Origin: Polynucleobacter antarcticus
GTDB taxonomy: Bacteria > Pseudomonadota > Gammaproteobacteria > Burkholderiales > Burkholderiaceae
DNA length: 64,000 nt
Direction of reading: 5' to 3'
NCBI RefSeq assembly: GCF_013307245.1
Contig: NZ_CP028941.1
Location: 248,001 to 312,000 of the forward strand
Every line of letters begins with the position of its first letter. The stretch's first letter is position 1. The notes beneath the pieces were generated by a model, which did no database searches, was not told the DNA's origin, and saw only the letters and a list, made by a program, of their open reading frames with translations. The translations under genes were made by a program, and so were the position numbers. Shown here in pieces: positions 34,687-43,309 of this stretch.

Positions 34687-35844
34687 ATGACGAGTCAGCA
34701 GCCAAACCCATTATCTACAGCAGCTCTAGCGCCCAAGATCTTATTGGTCAAACTGTCTTCTCTTGGGGATGTACTCCATAACTTACCGATTGTGTGGGAT
34801 TTACGTAAGCGCTTACCGAATGCCCAAATCGACTGGATTGTGGAAGAGGCTTATGTGCATTTGCTAGAACCACTCAAAACAACACATTCATTTAAGGGTA
34901 TCGATCGCATCATTCCAATAGCGCTTCGGCGTTGGAGAAAGAATCTCTTTTCCATTCAAACCTGGCGTGAGTTTTTTGCCATGCGTAAATTATTACAGTC
35001 AGTATCGTATGACACGGTGATTGAAACCCAGGGGCTGCTGAAATCCGCTTTGGTTTGCTCACTGGCCAATAAGTCAAAAGATGCTGTAGTGAGTGGTTTA
35101 GGTAATGCTACGGAATATTCAGGTTATGAGCCAATGGCTAGATTCTTCTATACCCAATCGGTGCAGGTGCCAGTTAAATGCCATGCGATTGATCGCTCAC
35201 GCTGGGTGATGTGCTCGGCATTTAATTGGCCACTGATTGACCGAACTACAGAAGCTCCACAGTTTTACTCCCACAGTTTTGTAACGCAGTTATCTCCACT
35301 AATCACTGAGGGTTTACGTAAAGATCCCCATGGTTTACCTGTGCCTTATGTACTGTGTTTTCATTCGACTGCTCGGGTAGCTAAGCGTTGGCCCAACGAT
35401 CATTGGATTGCTTTAGGTAAAGAGCTATCTAACCATGGTTATCAATTAGTCTTTCCGTGGGGTAACGAGGCTGAGAAAAAAGAAAGTACTTTGATTGCCA
35501 GCCAGATTCCAGGGGCAATCGTGCCGAGGGCTTTTTCCATTGAGGAGGCCTATCAATTGGTGGCGCATGCAGCACTGACGATTGGTGTGGATACCGGATT
35601 AACCCATTTATCAGCAGTATTGGGTAAACCTACGGTGGAAATCTATTGCGACTCCCCGAAATGGAAGACTGAGGGGTATTGGAGTGGGATGATTGCAAAT
35701 GTGGGAGACTATAAAAAAGTGCCAAATCTCGAGGAGGTTATGGGTGTGACCTGTCTGGTTTCTTCGGACCATTTTCATTTAGAAACATGGACTCCAGGGT
35801 TTAAGTTATTGCGCCATTCAGATACGAACTCTAGCGGGGTTTGA
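34687..35844 (+). CDS. waaC: LPS heptosyltransferase I, 3' end replaced by an IS element
   Basis: Adds the first L-glycero-D-manno-heptose to Kdo. GT9 signatures are KILLVKLSSLGDVLHNLPI, the HSTARVAKRWPNDHWIALG segment and GVDTGLTHLSAVLGKPTVEIY. The native frame runs through GGT at 35743-35745 (codon 353). From 35747 the sequence belongs to the IS3-family element, which supplies 32 foreign codons before a stop at 35842-35844. Joining the two sides of the element across the 4-bp duplication gives a native ending GAVRASGTTIL and a stop at 37002-37004. All catalytic motifs precede the junction, so some activity may survive. Confidence 0.9.
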   Translation: MTSQQPNPLSTAALAPKILLVKLSSLGDVLHNLPIVWDLRKRLPNAQIDWIVEEAYVHLLEPLKTTHSFKGIDRIIPIALRRWRKNLFSIQTWREFFAMRKLLQSVSYDTVIETQGLLKSALVCSLANKSKDAVVSGLGNATEYSGYEPMARFFYTQSVQVPVKCHAIDRSRWVMCSAFNWPLIDRTTEAPQFYSHSFVTQLSPLITEGLRKDPHGLPVPYVLCFHSTARVAKRWPNDHWIALGKELSNHGYQLVFPWGNEAEKKESTLIASQIPGAIVPRAFSIEEAYQLVAHAALTIGVDTGLTHLSAVLGKPTVEIYCDSPKWKTEGYWSGMIANVGDYKKVPNLEEVMGVTCLVSSDHFHLETWTPGFKLLRHSDTNSSGV

Positions 35845-36638
35845 TAATCCAAACTGGAGTGCGGTCTGATTAAATTGTAGTGCTTACGCCAAGTTTCAAT
35901 AATCACCTTGGCATGTTGCCTGCTGTAAAACCAGTTCAAAGCTAAACATTCATCTCTGAACTTGCCATTAAAGCTCTCGTTAGTACCGTTTTGCCAAGGC
36001 TTGCCTGGTTCAATGTGTAGGTTATGTAGACCTTTGGCTACAGCCCATTCCAACAAGATAGTACTAATAAACTCCGGGCCGTTGTCACTTCGTAAAACTT
36101 TAGGGTAACCCCGCTTTGCAATCACTTCTTCTAATATCTGCACCACTCGCTTACCTTTAATTGAGCCGGCTACATCAATATACAAACTCTCCTTGGTGAA
36201 CTCGTCTATCAAGGTTAAGCACTTGAGCTTTTGACCATTGGCACAAGCATCAAAGACAAAATCGTATGCCCAGACTTCATTGGGCGCTGTTGCTACAAAG
36301 GGTTGCCGGTTGGGACTGCCCATATGATCTTTGCGCTTGCGAGTTCGCTTCTTGGGCATTTGCAGGCCTGCACCAGCCCATATACGGGCAGCACGATCTC
36401 GCCCTAATACGATGCCGTCTCGCCGCAAGAAGATTCGGATCCGTCTGGCGCCATAGCGAGGATATTGTTCAGAGTAAGAACGCATTGCAGCAATCACAGG
36501 CTGGTCTTTAACCGGCATCCTTTGCTGATACCCAAGGCCTGACCTAGCTACCTGCAATAGCGCACAAGCCCGTCTTTGACTAATCCCGCGATCTACTGCG
36601 TAGCGTGCTTGCTCTAATCGAGCTTGCACGCTCACCAC
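35775..36638 (-). CDS. IS3-family transposase OrfB (DDE integrase domain)
   Basis: A 287-residue DDE transposase subunit. The HTH_21-like region RRACALLQVARSGLGYQ is followed by the catalytic domain: first Asp in NEVWAYDFVFD, second in VLRSDNGPEFIS and Glu in QNGTNESFNGKFRDECL. The frame opens with GTG at 36638 and overlaps the end of orfA, so it is probably made as an OrfAB fusion by -1 frameshifting at 36638-36644. Confidence 0.93.
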   Translation of the reverse strand: MVSVQARLEQARYAVDRGISQRRACALLQVARSGLGYQQRMPVKDQPVIAAMRSYSEQYPRYGARRIRIFLRRDGIVLGRDRAARIWAGAGLQMPKKRTRKRKDHMGSPNRQPFVATAPNEVWAYDFVFDACANGQKLKCLTLIDEFTKESLYIDVAGSIKGKRVVQILEEVIAKRGYPKVLRSDNGPEFISTILLEWAVAKGLHNLHIEPGKPWQNGTNESFNGKFRDECLALNWFYSRQHAKVIIETWRKHYNLIRPHSSLDYQTPLEFVSEWRNNLNPGVHVSK

Positions 36639-36895
36639 TTTTTTGCGGTGATCTCCTTCATCACCTCAATCTCCAGATCCCGCTCTGCCAGAATCTTCTT
36701 GAGGCGACTGTTCTCTTGCTCTAACAGCTTTAAGCGTTTGACATCGTCCGTACCCATATCGCCAAACTTCTTCCGCCAGATATAAATCGAGGGCTCACTC
36801 ACCCCATGGCGTTTAGCCACCTCTGCAACTGGTGCTTTATCGGCCTCTTGCAATATCCGAACAATCTGCTCATCCGTAAATCGGGCTCTCTTCAT
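36632..36895 (-). CDS. IS3-family transposase OrfA
   Basis: An 87-residue DNA-binding subunit starting MKRARFTDEQIVRILQEADK, with the helix-turn-helix VAEVAKRHGVSEPSIYIWRKK and a leucine zipper-like tail RLKLLEQENSRLKKILAE. It ends in TAKKW. The A AAA AAG heptamer near its end (complement of 36638-36644) is a typical -1 frameshift site for producing the OrfAB transposase. Confidence 0.92.
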   Translation of the reverse strand: MKRARFTDEQIVRILQEADKAPVAEVAKRHGVSEPSIYIWRKKFGDMGTDDVKRLKLLEQENSRLKKILAERDLEIEVMKEITAKKW

Positions 36896-37194
36896 GTACT
36901 ACTCCTTTTAGTCAAGGAGGAGTCATTATCTCTAAATTAGTTTGGTCTGAAAATCCCAGGACAGGTCAGGTGCAGTAAGAGCTAGCGGCACAACTATATT
37001 GTGATGAAAGTTAGACGAACTATTTGAAAAGCTTTATATCAAGTTCAGCATGGAGAGATCACTAGATATGTTATTTTCTTGATCATGAGGCTATTTGCAT
37101 AAAAATTTTCCCCTAGTTAGCATGCTTGATAGAGAAACTTTTGCAATACAAGTAGGCTTATAGATCAATACAATGAAACTGATGCTGCGAACCT

Positions 37195-37226
37195 GCATCT
37201 CTCAGGAGGCTTTGCATGAGAGATGC
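37195..37226. repeat. 10-bp-stem hairpin in gap after waaC
   Basis: GCATCTCTCA (37195-37204) pairs perfectly with TGAGAGATGC (37217-37226) around a 12-nt loop. No T tract follows on either side, so a terminator is doubtful. It is the only structured element I see in the 37005-37266 spacer. Confidence 0.45.
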
Positions 37227-37266
37227 GGTCATTGAGAAAATAACTGAGTTAAATACCCTCTTAGTT

Positions 37267-37896
37267 TCAGGCTATTTTTTGTAGAATGCTTATCAAATGG
37301 GGGGTCTTAATATGTTGACTCACTACTCTAAAGGAGCCCGTGAAGCCATATATTTTAGCCCCTCGTTGAACATCATCAAAATATGATGTGAAGGTGTCAT
37401 GTGCTATTACATTGACATGGGTTGGATCGCTATGAATCGCAGAATAGGGATAAACCGGTGTGTGCGAAAGAAAATAGCCATTCGGCTTTAGGGTCCGCCA
37501 AATCTCGTTCATTAGCTCTACAAAAGGAAACCGACGATTAGGCGCATAGATGACTCTTGGGATGTGCTCTAAGATATCGAATGCAGTGATGTAGTCAAAT
37601 GCGTTGTCTTCAAAGGGGATAGGCTCAACGGATAAATCCGCACATTTAATCTTCCCCGAAGAGTTATCGCGTATATCAATGCCGTAAGCAAGTTCAGCAT
37701 TGAATGGGTTTCGCGGGATTGAGCCGCAACCTATATCAAGTGAACTAGTTCCCTGGGCATCTAACTTTCCGTTAATTAGCCCCTTTAAGCATTGATCAAC
37801 AGATTTAACCTTAGGCAAATCTATCAGGGAGCCCATAGATTTTATGCCTACTCTATAGATCTTAAAGATACGAGGAATTTTAAAAAGCATATTCAT
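37267..37896 (-). CDS. class I SAM-dependent methyltransferase
   Basis: A 209-residue protein with SAM-binding motif I SLDIGCGSIPRNPF, an acidic residue in LAYGIDIRD, and FDYITAFDILEHIPR (motif IV) followed by LKPNGYFLSHTP. Such enzymes methylate sugars or glycan ends in O-antigen clusters, but the substrate is not evident. It is on the opposite strand from its neighbours, close to the IS element, and divergent from manC. Confidence 0.85.
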   Translation of the reverse strand: MNMLFKIPRIFKIYRVGIKSMGSLIDLPKVKSVDQCLKGLINGKLDAQGTSSLDIGCGSIPRNPFNAELAYGIDIRDNSSGKIKCADLSVEPIPFEDNAFDYITAFDILEHIPRVIYAPNRRFPFVELMNEIWRTLKPNGYFLSHTPVYPYSAIHSDPTHVNVIAHDTFTSYFDDVQRGAKIYGFTGSFRVVSQHIKTPHLISILQKIA

Positions 37897-38247
37897 GAAG
37901 AGTTAGTCTGTTTCCGCTGAGTGTAGGCAAAACTTTTTTAAGGATGAGGCAGCATCTGCCAACACATACACAACAAGCTAAATGTATGTAATGTCACAGA
38001 ATAACAGAACAAACCTGCATGAAAGTGTGCTTTTGTGATCCCCTCAGCCTAGAGCAATGAGAAGGCAATAAAAATATCAACTGCTTATTAAGTTAATGCC
38101 TCTAATGACTCATTAGTGATGTTTATGTCAGATTTAGAGGGCTCTTAGCAGCATTGCGCTGCGCCATTTACACCGATACCTTGTATCGACAATTCACAAA
38201 ATAATCGCTAATCTATAAAAATCACCATGGATTAGAATGGATGGGAA
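37897..38247. other. divergent intergenic region with small inverted repeat
   Basis: A 351-bp spacer between the divergent methyltransferase and manC genes. There is no plausible ORF. CGATAC (38174-38179) and GTATCG (38183-38188) form a short inverted repeat 60 bp before manC, a possible operator or hairpin. Promoters for both genes should lie here, but no box matches well enough to name. Confidence 0.35.
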
Positions 38248-39804
38248 ATGACCATTGAAAGACTACCTACCTCTGTTGCACCAGTCATCCTTTGTGGTGG
38301 CTCTGGTACGCGTTTGTGGCCCTTATCGCGCTCAGGCTTCCCAAAGCAGTTTTTAGTGCTCTCTGGTGATGATTCGAGTCAGAGCTTATTTCAGCAGGCG
38401 ATCACCCGCATTAATGCCATTGCCAGTCCAGAGATTAAATTGGGTTCAACCCTGATTGTGACCAATGAAGAGCACCGCTTTTTAGCTTTAGATCAAATAC
38501 GAGAACTGAAGGGTATGCAAGCAACGTTCTTACTTGAGCCGGTTGGCCGTAATACAGCACCAGCACTGAGCTTGGCAGCACTACAAGCAGTCACTGCAAA
38601 GGGTGCTGAAGACCAAAGTCAGCAAGAGAGCGCTGATCCGATTTTGGTTATTACTCCAGCAGATCAAACCGTTCAGAATCCAGCAGCTTTTGTAAATGCC
38701 TTACAAGATTGTGTTGCAGTGGTGGCTGCAGACCAAGATAACAAGACGATCGCTATTTTGGGTATTACGCCAACTGCCCCTGAAACTGGCTATGGTTATA
38801 TTCAGCGCAATAGTGCTAGAGGCAAAAACAATGAGTTTGCCGTAGCCCAGTTTGTTGAAAAACCTGATACTAAAACAGCACAAGCCTATTTGGCCGATGG
38901 CAACTATCTATGGAATAGCGGTATGTTTGTGCTGCGCGCCAGCACCTGGCTTGTGGCCTTAGAGCAATACCGCCCGGATATTGCTAGTGCTACTAAAGCA
39001 GCTTGGAATGCTAAAACCACAGATCAATCTGGCGAGGTCACTTTTGTGCGACCAGATAAAGTGCTGTTTACTGCAGTGCCCAGTGAGTCGATTGACTATG
39101 CGGTCATTGAAAAGTGTGCTGCTAGCGCTAGTAACCTCAATGGCTCAAAAGATGACGATGCATTCACTGTAAAAATGGTCGAGCTAGATGCTGGCTGGAA
39201 TGATCTGGGCGCTTGGGATGCGGTGTGGCAAGTCGGCAATAAAGATGGCGAAGGTAATGTCACCAGTGGTGATACCTTAATTTCTAATACTACGAACTCT
39301 TTAGTGCATGCAAGCAGTCGCTTGGTCAGTGCTGTAGGTATTGATAATCTGGTCATTATTGAAACGGCTGACGCTGTTTTAGTTGCTGATCGAGCGAATA
39401 GTCAAGATGTCAAAAGTATTGTGAGCCAATTGGAAGCTCAAAAGCGCGAAGAGAAGAACTTACATCGCAAAGTAGCCCGCCCTTGGGGTTGGTATGACAG
39501 CGTCGATGAAGGTGAGCGCTTTAAAGTGAAGCGCATTCAGGTAAAGCCTGGAGCCAGCCTTTCATTGCAGATGCATCATCACAGGGCGGAGCATTGGATT
39601 GTAGTGAAAGGCGTTGCCGAAATTACTAACGGTGATCAAGTACTGACTCTGACTGAGAACCAAAGTACTTATATTCCACAAGGCCAAACCCATCGCTTAG
39701 CCAATCCCGGAAAAGAGCCCTTAGAAATTATTGAAGTGCAATCAGGTAGCTATCTTGGTGAGGATGACATTGTGAGGTTTGAAGATACCTATGGCCGCAG
39801 CTAA
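38248..39804 (+). CDS. manC: mannose-1-phosphate guanylyltransferase/mannose-6-phosphate isomerase
   Basis: A 518-residue bifunctional type II PMI. The N-terminal nucleotidyltransferase has PVILCGGSGTRLWPLSRSGF and PKQFLVLSGDD, then LLEPVGRNTAPALSLAAL. The C-terminal cupin isomerase has RPWGWYDSVDEGERFKVKRI and LQMHHHRAEHWIVVKG (metal-binding histidines). It supplies GDP-mannose for polysaccharide synthesis. No manB or gmd follows within the window. Confidence 0.96.
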   Translation: MTIERLPTSVAPVILCGGSGTRLWPLSRSGFPKQFLVLSGDDSSQSLFQQAITRINAIASPEIKLGSTLIVTNEEHRFLALDQIRELKGMQATFLLEPVGRNTAPALSLAALQAVTAKGAEDQSQQESADPILVITPADQTVQNPAAFVNALQDCVAVVAADQDNKTIAILGITPTAPETGYGYIQRNSARGKNNEFAVAQFVEKPDTKTAQAYLADGNYLWNSGMFVLRASTWLVALEQYRPDIASATKAAWNAKTTDQSGEVTFVRPDKVLFTAVPSESIDYAVIEKCAASASNLNGSKDDDAFTVKMVELDAGWNDLGAWDAVWQVGNKDGEGNVTSGDTLISNTTNSLVHASSRLVSAVGIDNLVIIETADAVLVADRANSQDVKSIVSQLEAQKREEKNLHRKVARPWGWYDSVDEGERFKVKRIQVKPGASLSLQMHHHRAEHWIVVKGVAEITNGDQVLTLTENQSTYIPQGQTHRLANPGKEPLEIIEVQSGSYLGEDDIVRFEDTYGRS

Positions 39805-40120
39805 AAACCTCAAATACTCAGCACATTGGCTAAAGTGTCAGGATTGGCGTAACAATCACTACGATTTGGTTTTGCACCAAATGGCTAGCTGGACTCAATA
39901 TGATTGTTAGTGGTGTCTAATTATTGCCTCTTAATATAATGCTTAGTTGTTTTAAAGCCTTTTCTCAGGATTAGTCACTTATAATTACGATTAGTATTTA
40001 TAAAGAATTTAAATAAAAAACATCACTGCAATCAAGCGATGTAAATAGAGTAATAACTTTAGAGCGACACCCCATTCTTTACTATATTTAAGTTTTAGCT
40101 CCCTAAACCTACGCACCTTA
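39805..40120. other. intergenic region with two short hairpins
   Basis: A 316-bp AT-rich spacer between manC and the Wzz-like gene. ATTTGGT (39864-39870) pairs with ACCAAAT (39876-39882) around TTTGC, 60 bp after manC; a second imperfect stem, ACATC...GATGT, covers 40020-40042. The first may terminate manC transcripts although no T run follows. No gene is visible. Confidence 0.35.
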
Positions 40121-41341
40121 ATGAATACACCAAAATCTTCTTATTCAGACCAAGCAGATACTCGCGAGAATGCCGAGAGTGAAATCTCCCTTCTCGACAT
40201 TATTGATTTTGTTCAAAGTGCCTGGAAAAAGCTCGCTATTGCCGCAGTAGTGGGTGCTATTTTGGGCCTAGCCTATTGGTTTTTTCTAGTTGGGTACACT
40301 GCGCAGCTCGTGCTGCTAAACAACAACAACAACAACAACAGTTATGCTTTGGACATCGTATCTTGGCGTACCGTGCAAAAAAGCCTGCCTAACCTAGCGG
40401 CACAAATTGTGGTCGAGGGAGGGCTCAAGGACCAAGAGTTATCCCAGTACCGGACTATGAGCGATGAACTCTGGTGGCAAAAGAATGTCCTGCCAACCTA
40501 TGCGCTCTCTAAGGCTGACACTAAGGACCTTGCAGCTATTGGTAAGGATCTCGATGGCGCGGCAACTACCATTCTCAGTTTGACCATTAATTCAGGCGGT
40601 GCCACAGAGCAAAAATCGGTGGAGGCAGTTAAGCTTTCAGGAGATTTTTTGCGTAGCGGTTCTGCCTACCTGCAGCTCAGAGGTTTGATTAATGGCTACG
40701 AGAGCAACGCTACAGCCCAGGTAGCAGAGATAAACCGCCGAATTACTTCAGCCAAGATCGATCTACAGTTTTTGAACTCACGCGCTCAAAATCTTGAGGA
40801 GCTACGCAAACGCTTTCCTCAAAATACCACCGCCTCTGGCCAGGTGGTTGATGCCAAGGATTCAGGAGCTAAGTACCTACCTATCACTACCCAGATTATT
40901 GCGGTCAATAATGACATCAACGGCAATAAGGAGCTACTGGATCGTATGCAGATCAAATTAGCCCAAATTGGCATCATCAATAATTTTTTGTCCCAAGCAT
41001 TACCGCTAATGGATCAGAATCGTGATGGGTTAATGGTTGCCAAGCAGCTCCTAGATATCAACAGCGTGATGCTACAAAAGGTCAGCCCCAATGACCCCAG
41101 CGCTTTGGAGGCCTTACAAGGTCTGCGAAGTGAGATCGTGAGTATTCAAAATCGCTTTACTAAGAGCTTAGAAGCCAATAGCGCACCCACCAGCAAGAAG
41201 CGCGGGATGATTAAATCCGCTGCCAGTGGCTTAGCTGTAGCCTTTTTCCTTGCGTTGATGGTACTGCTAGGTCAACGTGTATGGGCTAGCGTTAAGGCGA
41301 GCGAAAGTAGCCCAATAAAACCAGACAGGTCAGCTCTCTAA
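40121..41341 (+). CDS. Wzz-like chain-length determinant protein with poly-Asn tract
   Basis: A 406-residue polysaccharide co-polymerase. It has an N-terminal SLLDIIDFVQSAWKKL start, a membrane helix at about 38-58, a large periplasmic coiled-coil-rich domain and a second helix at about 369-388, the PCP topology. The segment of seven asparagines (N67-N73) is encoded by an exact (AAC)7 repeat just after the first helix. No C-terminal kinase domain is present, so it is a PCP1-like protein controlling glycan length. Confidence 0.8.
   Translation: MNTPKSSYSDQADTRENAESEISLLDIIDFVQSAWKKLAIAAVVGAILGLAYWFFLVGYTAQLVLLNNNNNNNSYALDIVSWRTVQKSLPNLAAQIVVEGGLKDQELSQYRTMSDELWWQKNVLPTYALSKADTKDLAAIGKDLDGAATTILSLTINSGGATEQKSVEAVKLSGDFLRSGSAYLQLRGLINGYESNATAQVAEINRRITSAKIDLQFLNSRAQNLEELRKRFPQNTTASGQVVDAKDSGAKYLPITTQIIAVNNDINGNKELLDRMQIKLAQIGIINNFLSQALPLMDQNRDGLMVAKQLLDINSVMLQKVSPNDPSALEALQGLRSEIVSIQNRFTKSLEANSAPTSKKRGMIKSAASGLAVAFFLALMVLLGQRVWASVKASESSPIKPDRSAL
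40319..40339 (+). repeat. (AAC)7 microsatellite in the Wzz-like gene
   Basis: Seven perfect AAC triplets in frame, encoding N67-N73 next to the first membrane helix. Slippage would alter protein length without breaking the frame. Confidence 0.9.
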
Positions 41342-41392
41342 AAAATCATTAGAAGTATTTGGTACGCTTACTTATGAGTTATCAGCTATAAG

Positions 41393-42292
41393 TTATTTCA
41401 TAACTTGGTATTGTTCGAGGTAGCGCATGACAGTATCCGATTTACTCCATCTACCTCGGTTCATGATAGTGGGCATGCTGGCACCAGAGGCGAGTAAGTC
41501 TTGCGCTGCACCAATGCGGAATGAGTGACCACTGATTTTTTTAATCATGGTGGTGTCGAGATTCGAAGCCATTGCGATGCGCTTATAAATCCGGTTGATT
41601 TGACTGCCGCTGAGGGATTCTGTAACCTTCCCCCAATGATCGACACCGCGCAATAAAAAGCCATCCGTGATCTTTGCGGCATCACACCAGCACTCAATGC
41701 TCGCAACGGTTTGGGTTTGAAGTGCTATCCAGCGACCCCTTAACTCCTGATCTACTTTGCTTTTGCGTAGCAAGATGCTGTGATGGATGCCATTTGCCTC
41801 TCGCTGGGCTAAATCAAGTGCTAATAATGACACCAGTTCACTGCGCCGACAAAGTGTGTCATACGCCAATTGAATCAGCACGGCATCACGCAAGCCGCGC
41901 AGCGATCCATCAAGGCTACCCAGCATGCGCGTCAGCATTTCTTGTCGAATGCCAAAGGCTTGATTTGATGATCGACCAATACTACGGTGCATCCGTTTCA
42001 TCGCCAAGCGTACCTCAGGCTCCTTGCTTGGATCCGGCAAGCGATTGAGTAAATGCAGCGCTGAAATCCCCACAATGGCCCGCCGAATACTAGCCGATGA
42101 TCGGCCTGTTGCGCTCATGAATACGATAAACGCGGCTACCGACAAGGAGCTCGCAGGCAGAGCGGGTTCATTACGAGACTCGCAAAATACGATGAATGCC
42201 TTAAAGTCAGCAACGTATGCCCGAATAGTCGCTGGAGCATAGGCACCATCGATTCGGATGATGGTGTCATGGAGTATTTCAACAGGGTTCAT
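41393..42292 (-). CDS. tyrosine recombinase/integrase at the polysaccharide cluster border
   Basis: A 299-residue tyrosine recombinase. The core-binding domain (about 5-100) precedes a catalytic domain with R150 (DTLCRRSEL), K177/K179 (LLRKSKVD), H256 and R259 (SGHSFRIGAAQDL), W282 in the second His position (RGRWSKSDTVMRYLE) and Y291. It is distinct from XerD at 12314. It sits on the opposite strand between the wzz-like gene and the EPS-associated regulator, where the AT-rich operon begins. Its substrate is unknown; an integrase of the acquired cluster or a local DNA-rearranging enzyme is possible. Confidence 0.88.
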   Translation of the reverse strand: MNPVEILHDTIIRIDGAYAPATIRAYVADFKAFIVFCESRNEPALPASSLSVAAFIVFMSATGRSSASIRRAIVGISALHLLNRLPDPSKEPEVRLAMKRMHRSIGRSSNQAFGIRQEMLTRMLGSLDGSLRGLRDAVLIQLAYDTLCRRSELVSLLALDLAQREANGIHHSILLRKSKVDQELRGRWIALQTQTVASIECWCDAAKITDGFLLRGVDHWGKVTESLSGSQINRIYKRIAMASNLDTTMIKKISGHSFRIGAAQDLLASGASMPTIMNRGRWSKSDTVMRYLEQYQVMK

Positions 42293-42770
42293 GGATTAAA
42301 TCAAAAGGAAATAAGAATGCTCATCCTAGTGACCCTCTTGAGTGGCGCCTATAGTCAAATAAAGATACCGCCCATCAGAAGATCCGCACCCATCAGTCAG
42401 AAAGAACGCACATCGCATTGGAAGGGGTGTAAAAGATATTGAGTTTGGAGTAAGAAAAGCGCCGCGGAAAAAACAGCCTAATCCATTCAGTGCTTGAGCT
42501 AACCCTGGTTCCCGCCATGCCTACCCTTGACCCCAGTGGCAGGTTAGCAATAAAAAATACATACTGGCAAAAATCAAGGGTTAACCCTAATATAAGACCA
42601 CATCTGAAATAAACTGTTCTTTTTTTGAACAAGTTCATTACAACGGTTATAATGATTTGATGTTGACAAGTCGGCCATTCAAGCATTGAAGCTTTGATGG
42701 CATCAAATTAGTCTTCAACACATTGCAGTTAAACCGCTTCAGCCGCATAACGTAAAACACTAAAGCCCTA
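42293..42770 (+). promoter_or_regulatory. intergenic region carrying sigma70 promoter and operator before MarR-type gene
   Basis: A 478-bp spacer with no supported gene. The sequence TTGAAC at 42625-42630 is spaced 17 bp from a perfect TATAAT at 42648-42653, a good sigma70 promoter. Overlapping the -35, TGAAC-AA-GTTCA at 42626-42637 is an exact inverted repeat and a preceding GTTC/GAAC pair lies at 42616-42630. The MarR-type gene starts 118 bp after the -10, so a long leader exists. Autoregulation is likely. Confidence 0.65.
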
Positions 42771-43160
42771 ATGCCTTCAGACGAAATCCAACTTCACGTC
42801 TTGCGCGCCATCGAGTCCAACCCTGGACTCACGCAGCGTCAGCTAGCTCAAGTATTGGGCGTGAGTCTCGGTAAAGCTCACTACTGTATCAATGCCTTAA
42901 TTGATAAAGGTCTAGTGAAGATGGGGAACTTTAGTCACAACCAAAAAAAGATGGACTACGCCTACCTGCTGACGCCCCAAGGAATCAAAAGCAAAACAGC
43001 CCTAACGACGCACTTCTTACAGCGCAAGATGGCGGAGTACGAGGCTCTGCGGTTGGAGTTAGAGCGAACCACTGCAGTGCCGCAGGGGCACATTTCAGCA
43101 CAGCAAACAGCCGGGACGCGCATTGATGAGGGTGCCTCCCTATCGCCGGCACACCAGTAA
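42771..43160 (+). CDS. EPS-associated MarR-family transcriptional regulator
   Basis: A 129-residue winged-helix protein. The DNA-binding part spans about residues 5-65: LHVLRAIESNPGLTQRQLA, then VSLGKAHYCINALIDKGLVKM and a wing NFSHNQKKMDYAYLLTPQG. The pattern matches the EPS-associated MarR subfamily that precedes exopolysaccharide or O-antigen clusters in proteobacteria. It is the first gene of the AT-rich plus-strand operon and likely controls it. The C-terminal tail beyond residue 100 is low-complexity. Confidence 0.88.
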   Translation: MPSDEIQLHVLRAIESNPGLTQRQLAQVLGVSLGKAHYCINALIDKGLVKMGNFSHNQKKMDYAYLLTPQGIKSKTALTTHFLQRKMAEYEALRLELERTTAVPQGHISAQQTAGTRIDEGASLSPAHQ

Positions 43161-43309
43161 GCGAAATGATCGAGAACGCCATGCCCATGCAACCGCCCAC
43201 GAACATACTTAACTCAAGCAAACGCTCTATTGCATTGGAGTGTAGTTACGAAGCGCGGGATCGGGCATTAGCGGGCTTGATGCTTAATAAAAATATAAAA
43301 GAGTATTAA

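Larger units (their letters stand above)
35747..36968 (-). mobile_element. IS3-family insertion sequence (IS407-like), 1,222 bp, complete
   Basis: Both ends are visible as imperfect terminal inverted repeats beginning TGACCTGTC and sharing TGG and GACCA further in. The element is flanked by a 4-bp direct duplication GGTG (35743-35746 and 36969-36972), the target size of the IS407 group. It carries two overlapping frames, orfA and orfB, with an A6G slippery site. Everything looks intact and recent. It is inserted in codon 354 of waaC, in opposite orientation. Confidence 0.92.

Noticed and set aside
37005..37266. A possible small gene in the spacer after the heptosyltransferase remnant
   Set aside because: Short frames are interrupted, none has a ribosome site or a recognisable peptide; only a hairpin stands out.
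43161..43309. A search for a JUMPstart/ops element (GGCGGTAG type) before the O-antigen operon
   Set aside because: No matching sequence was found between the regulator and the first sugar gene or in the 42293-42770 spacer.
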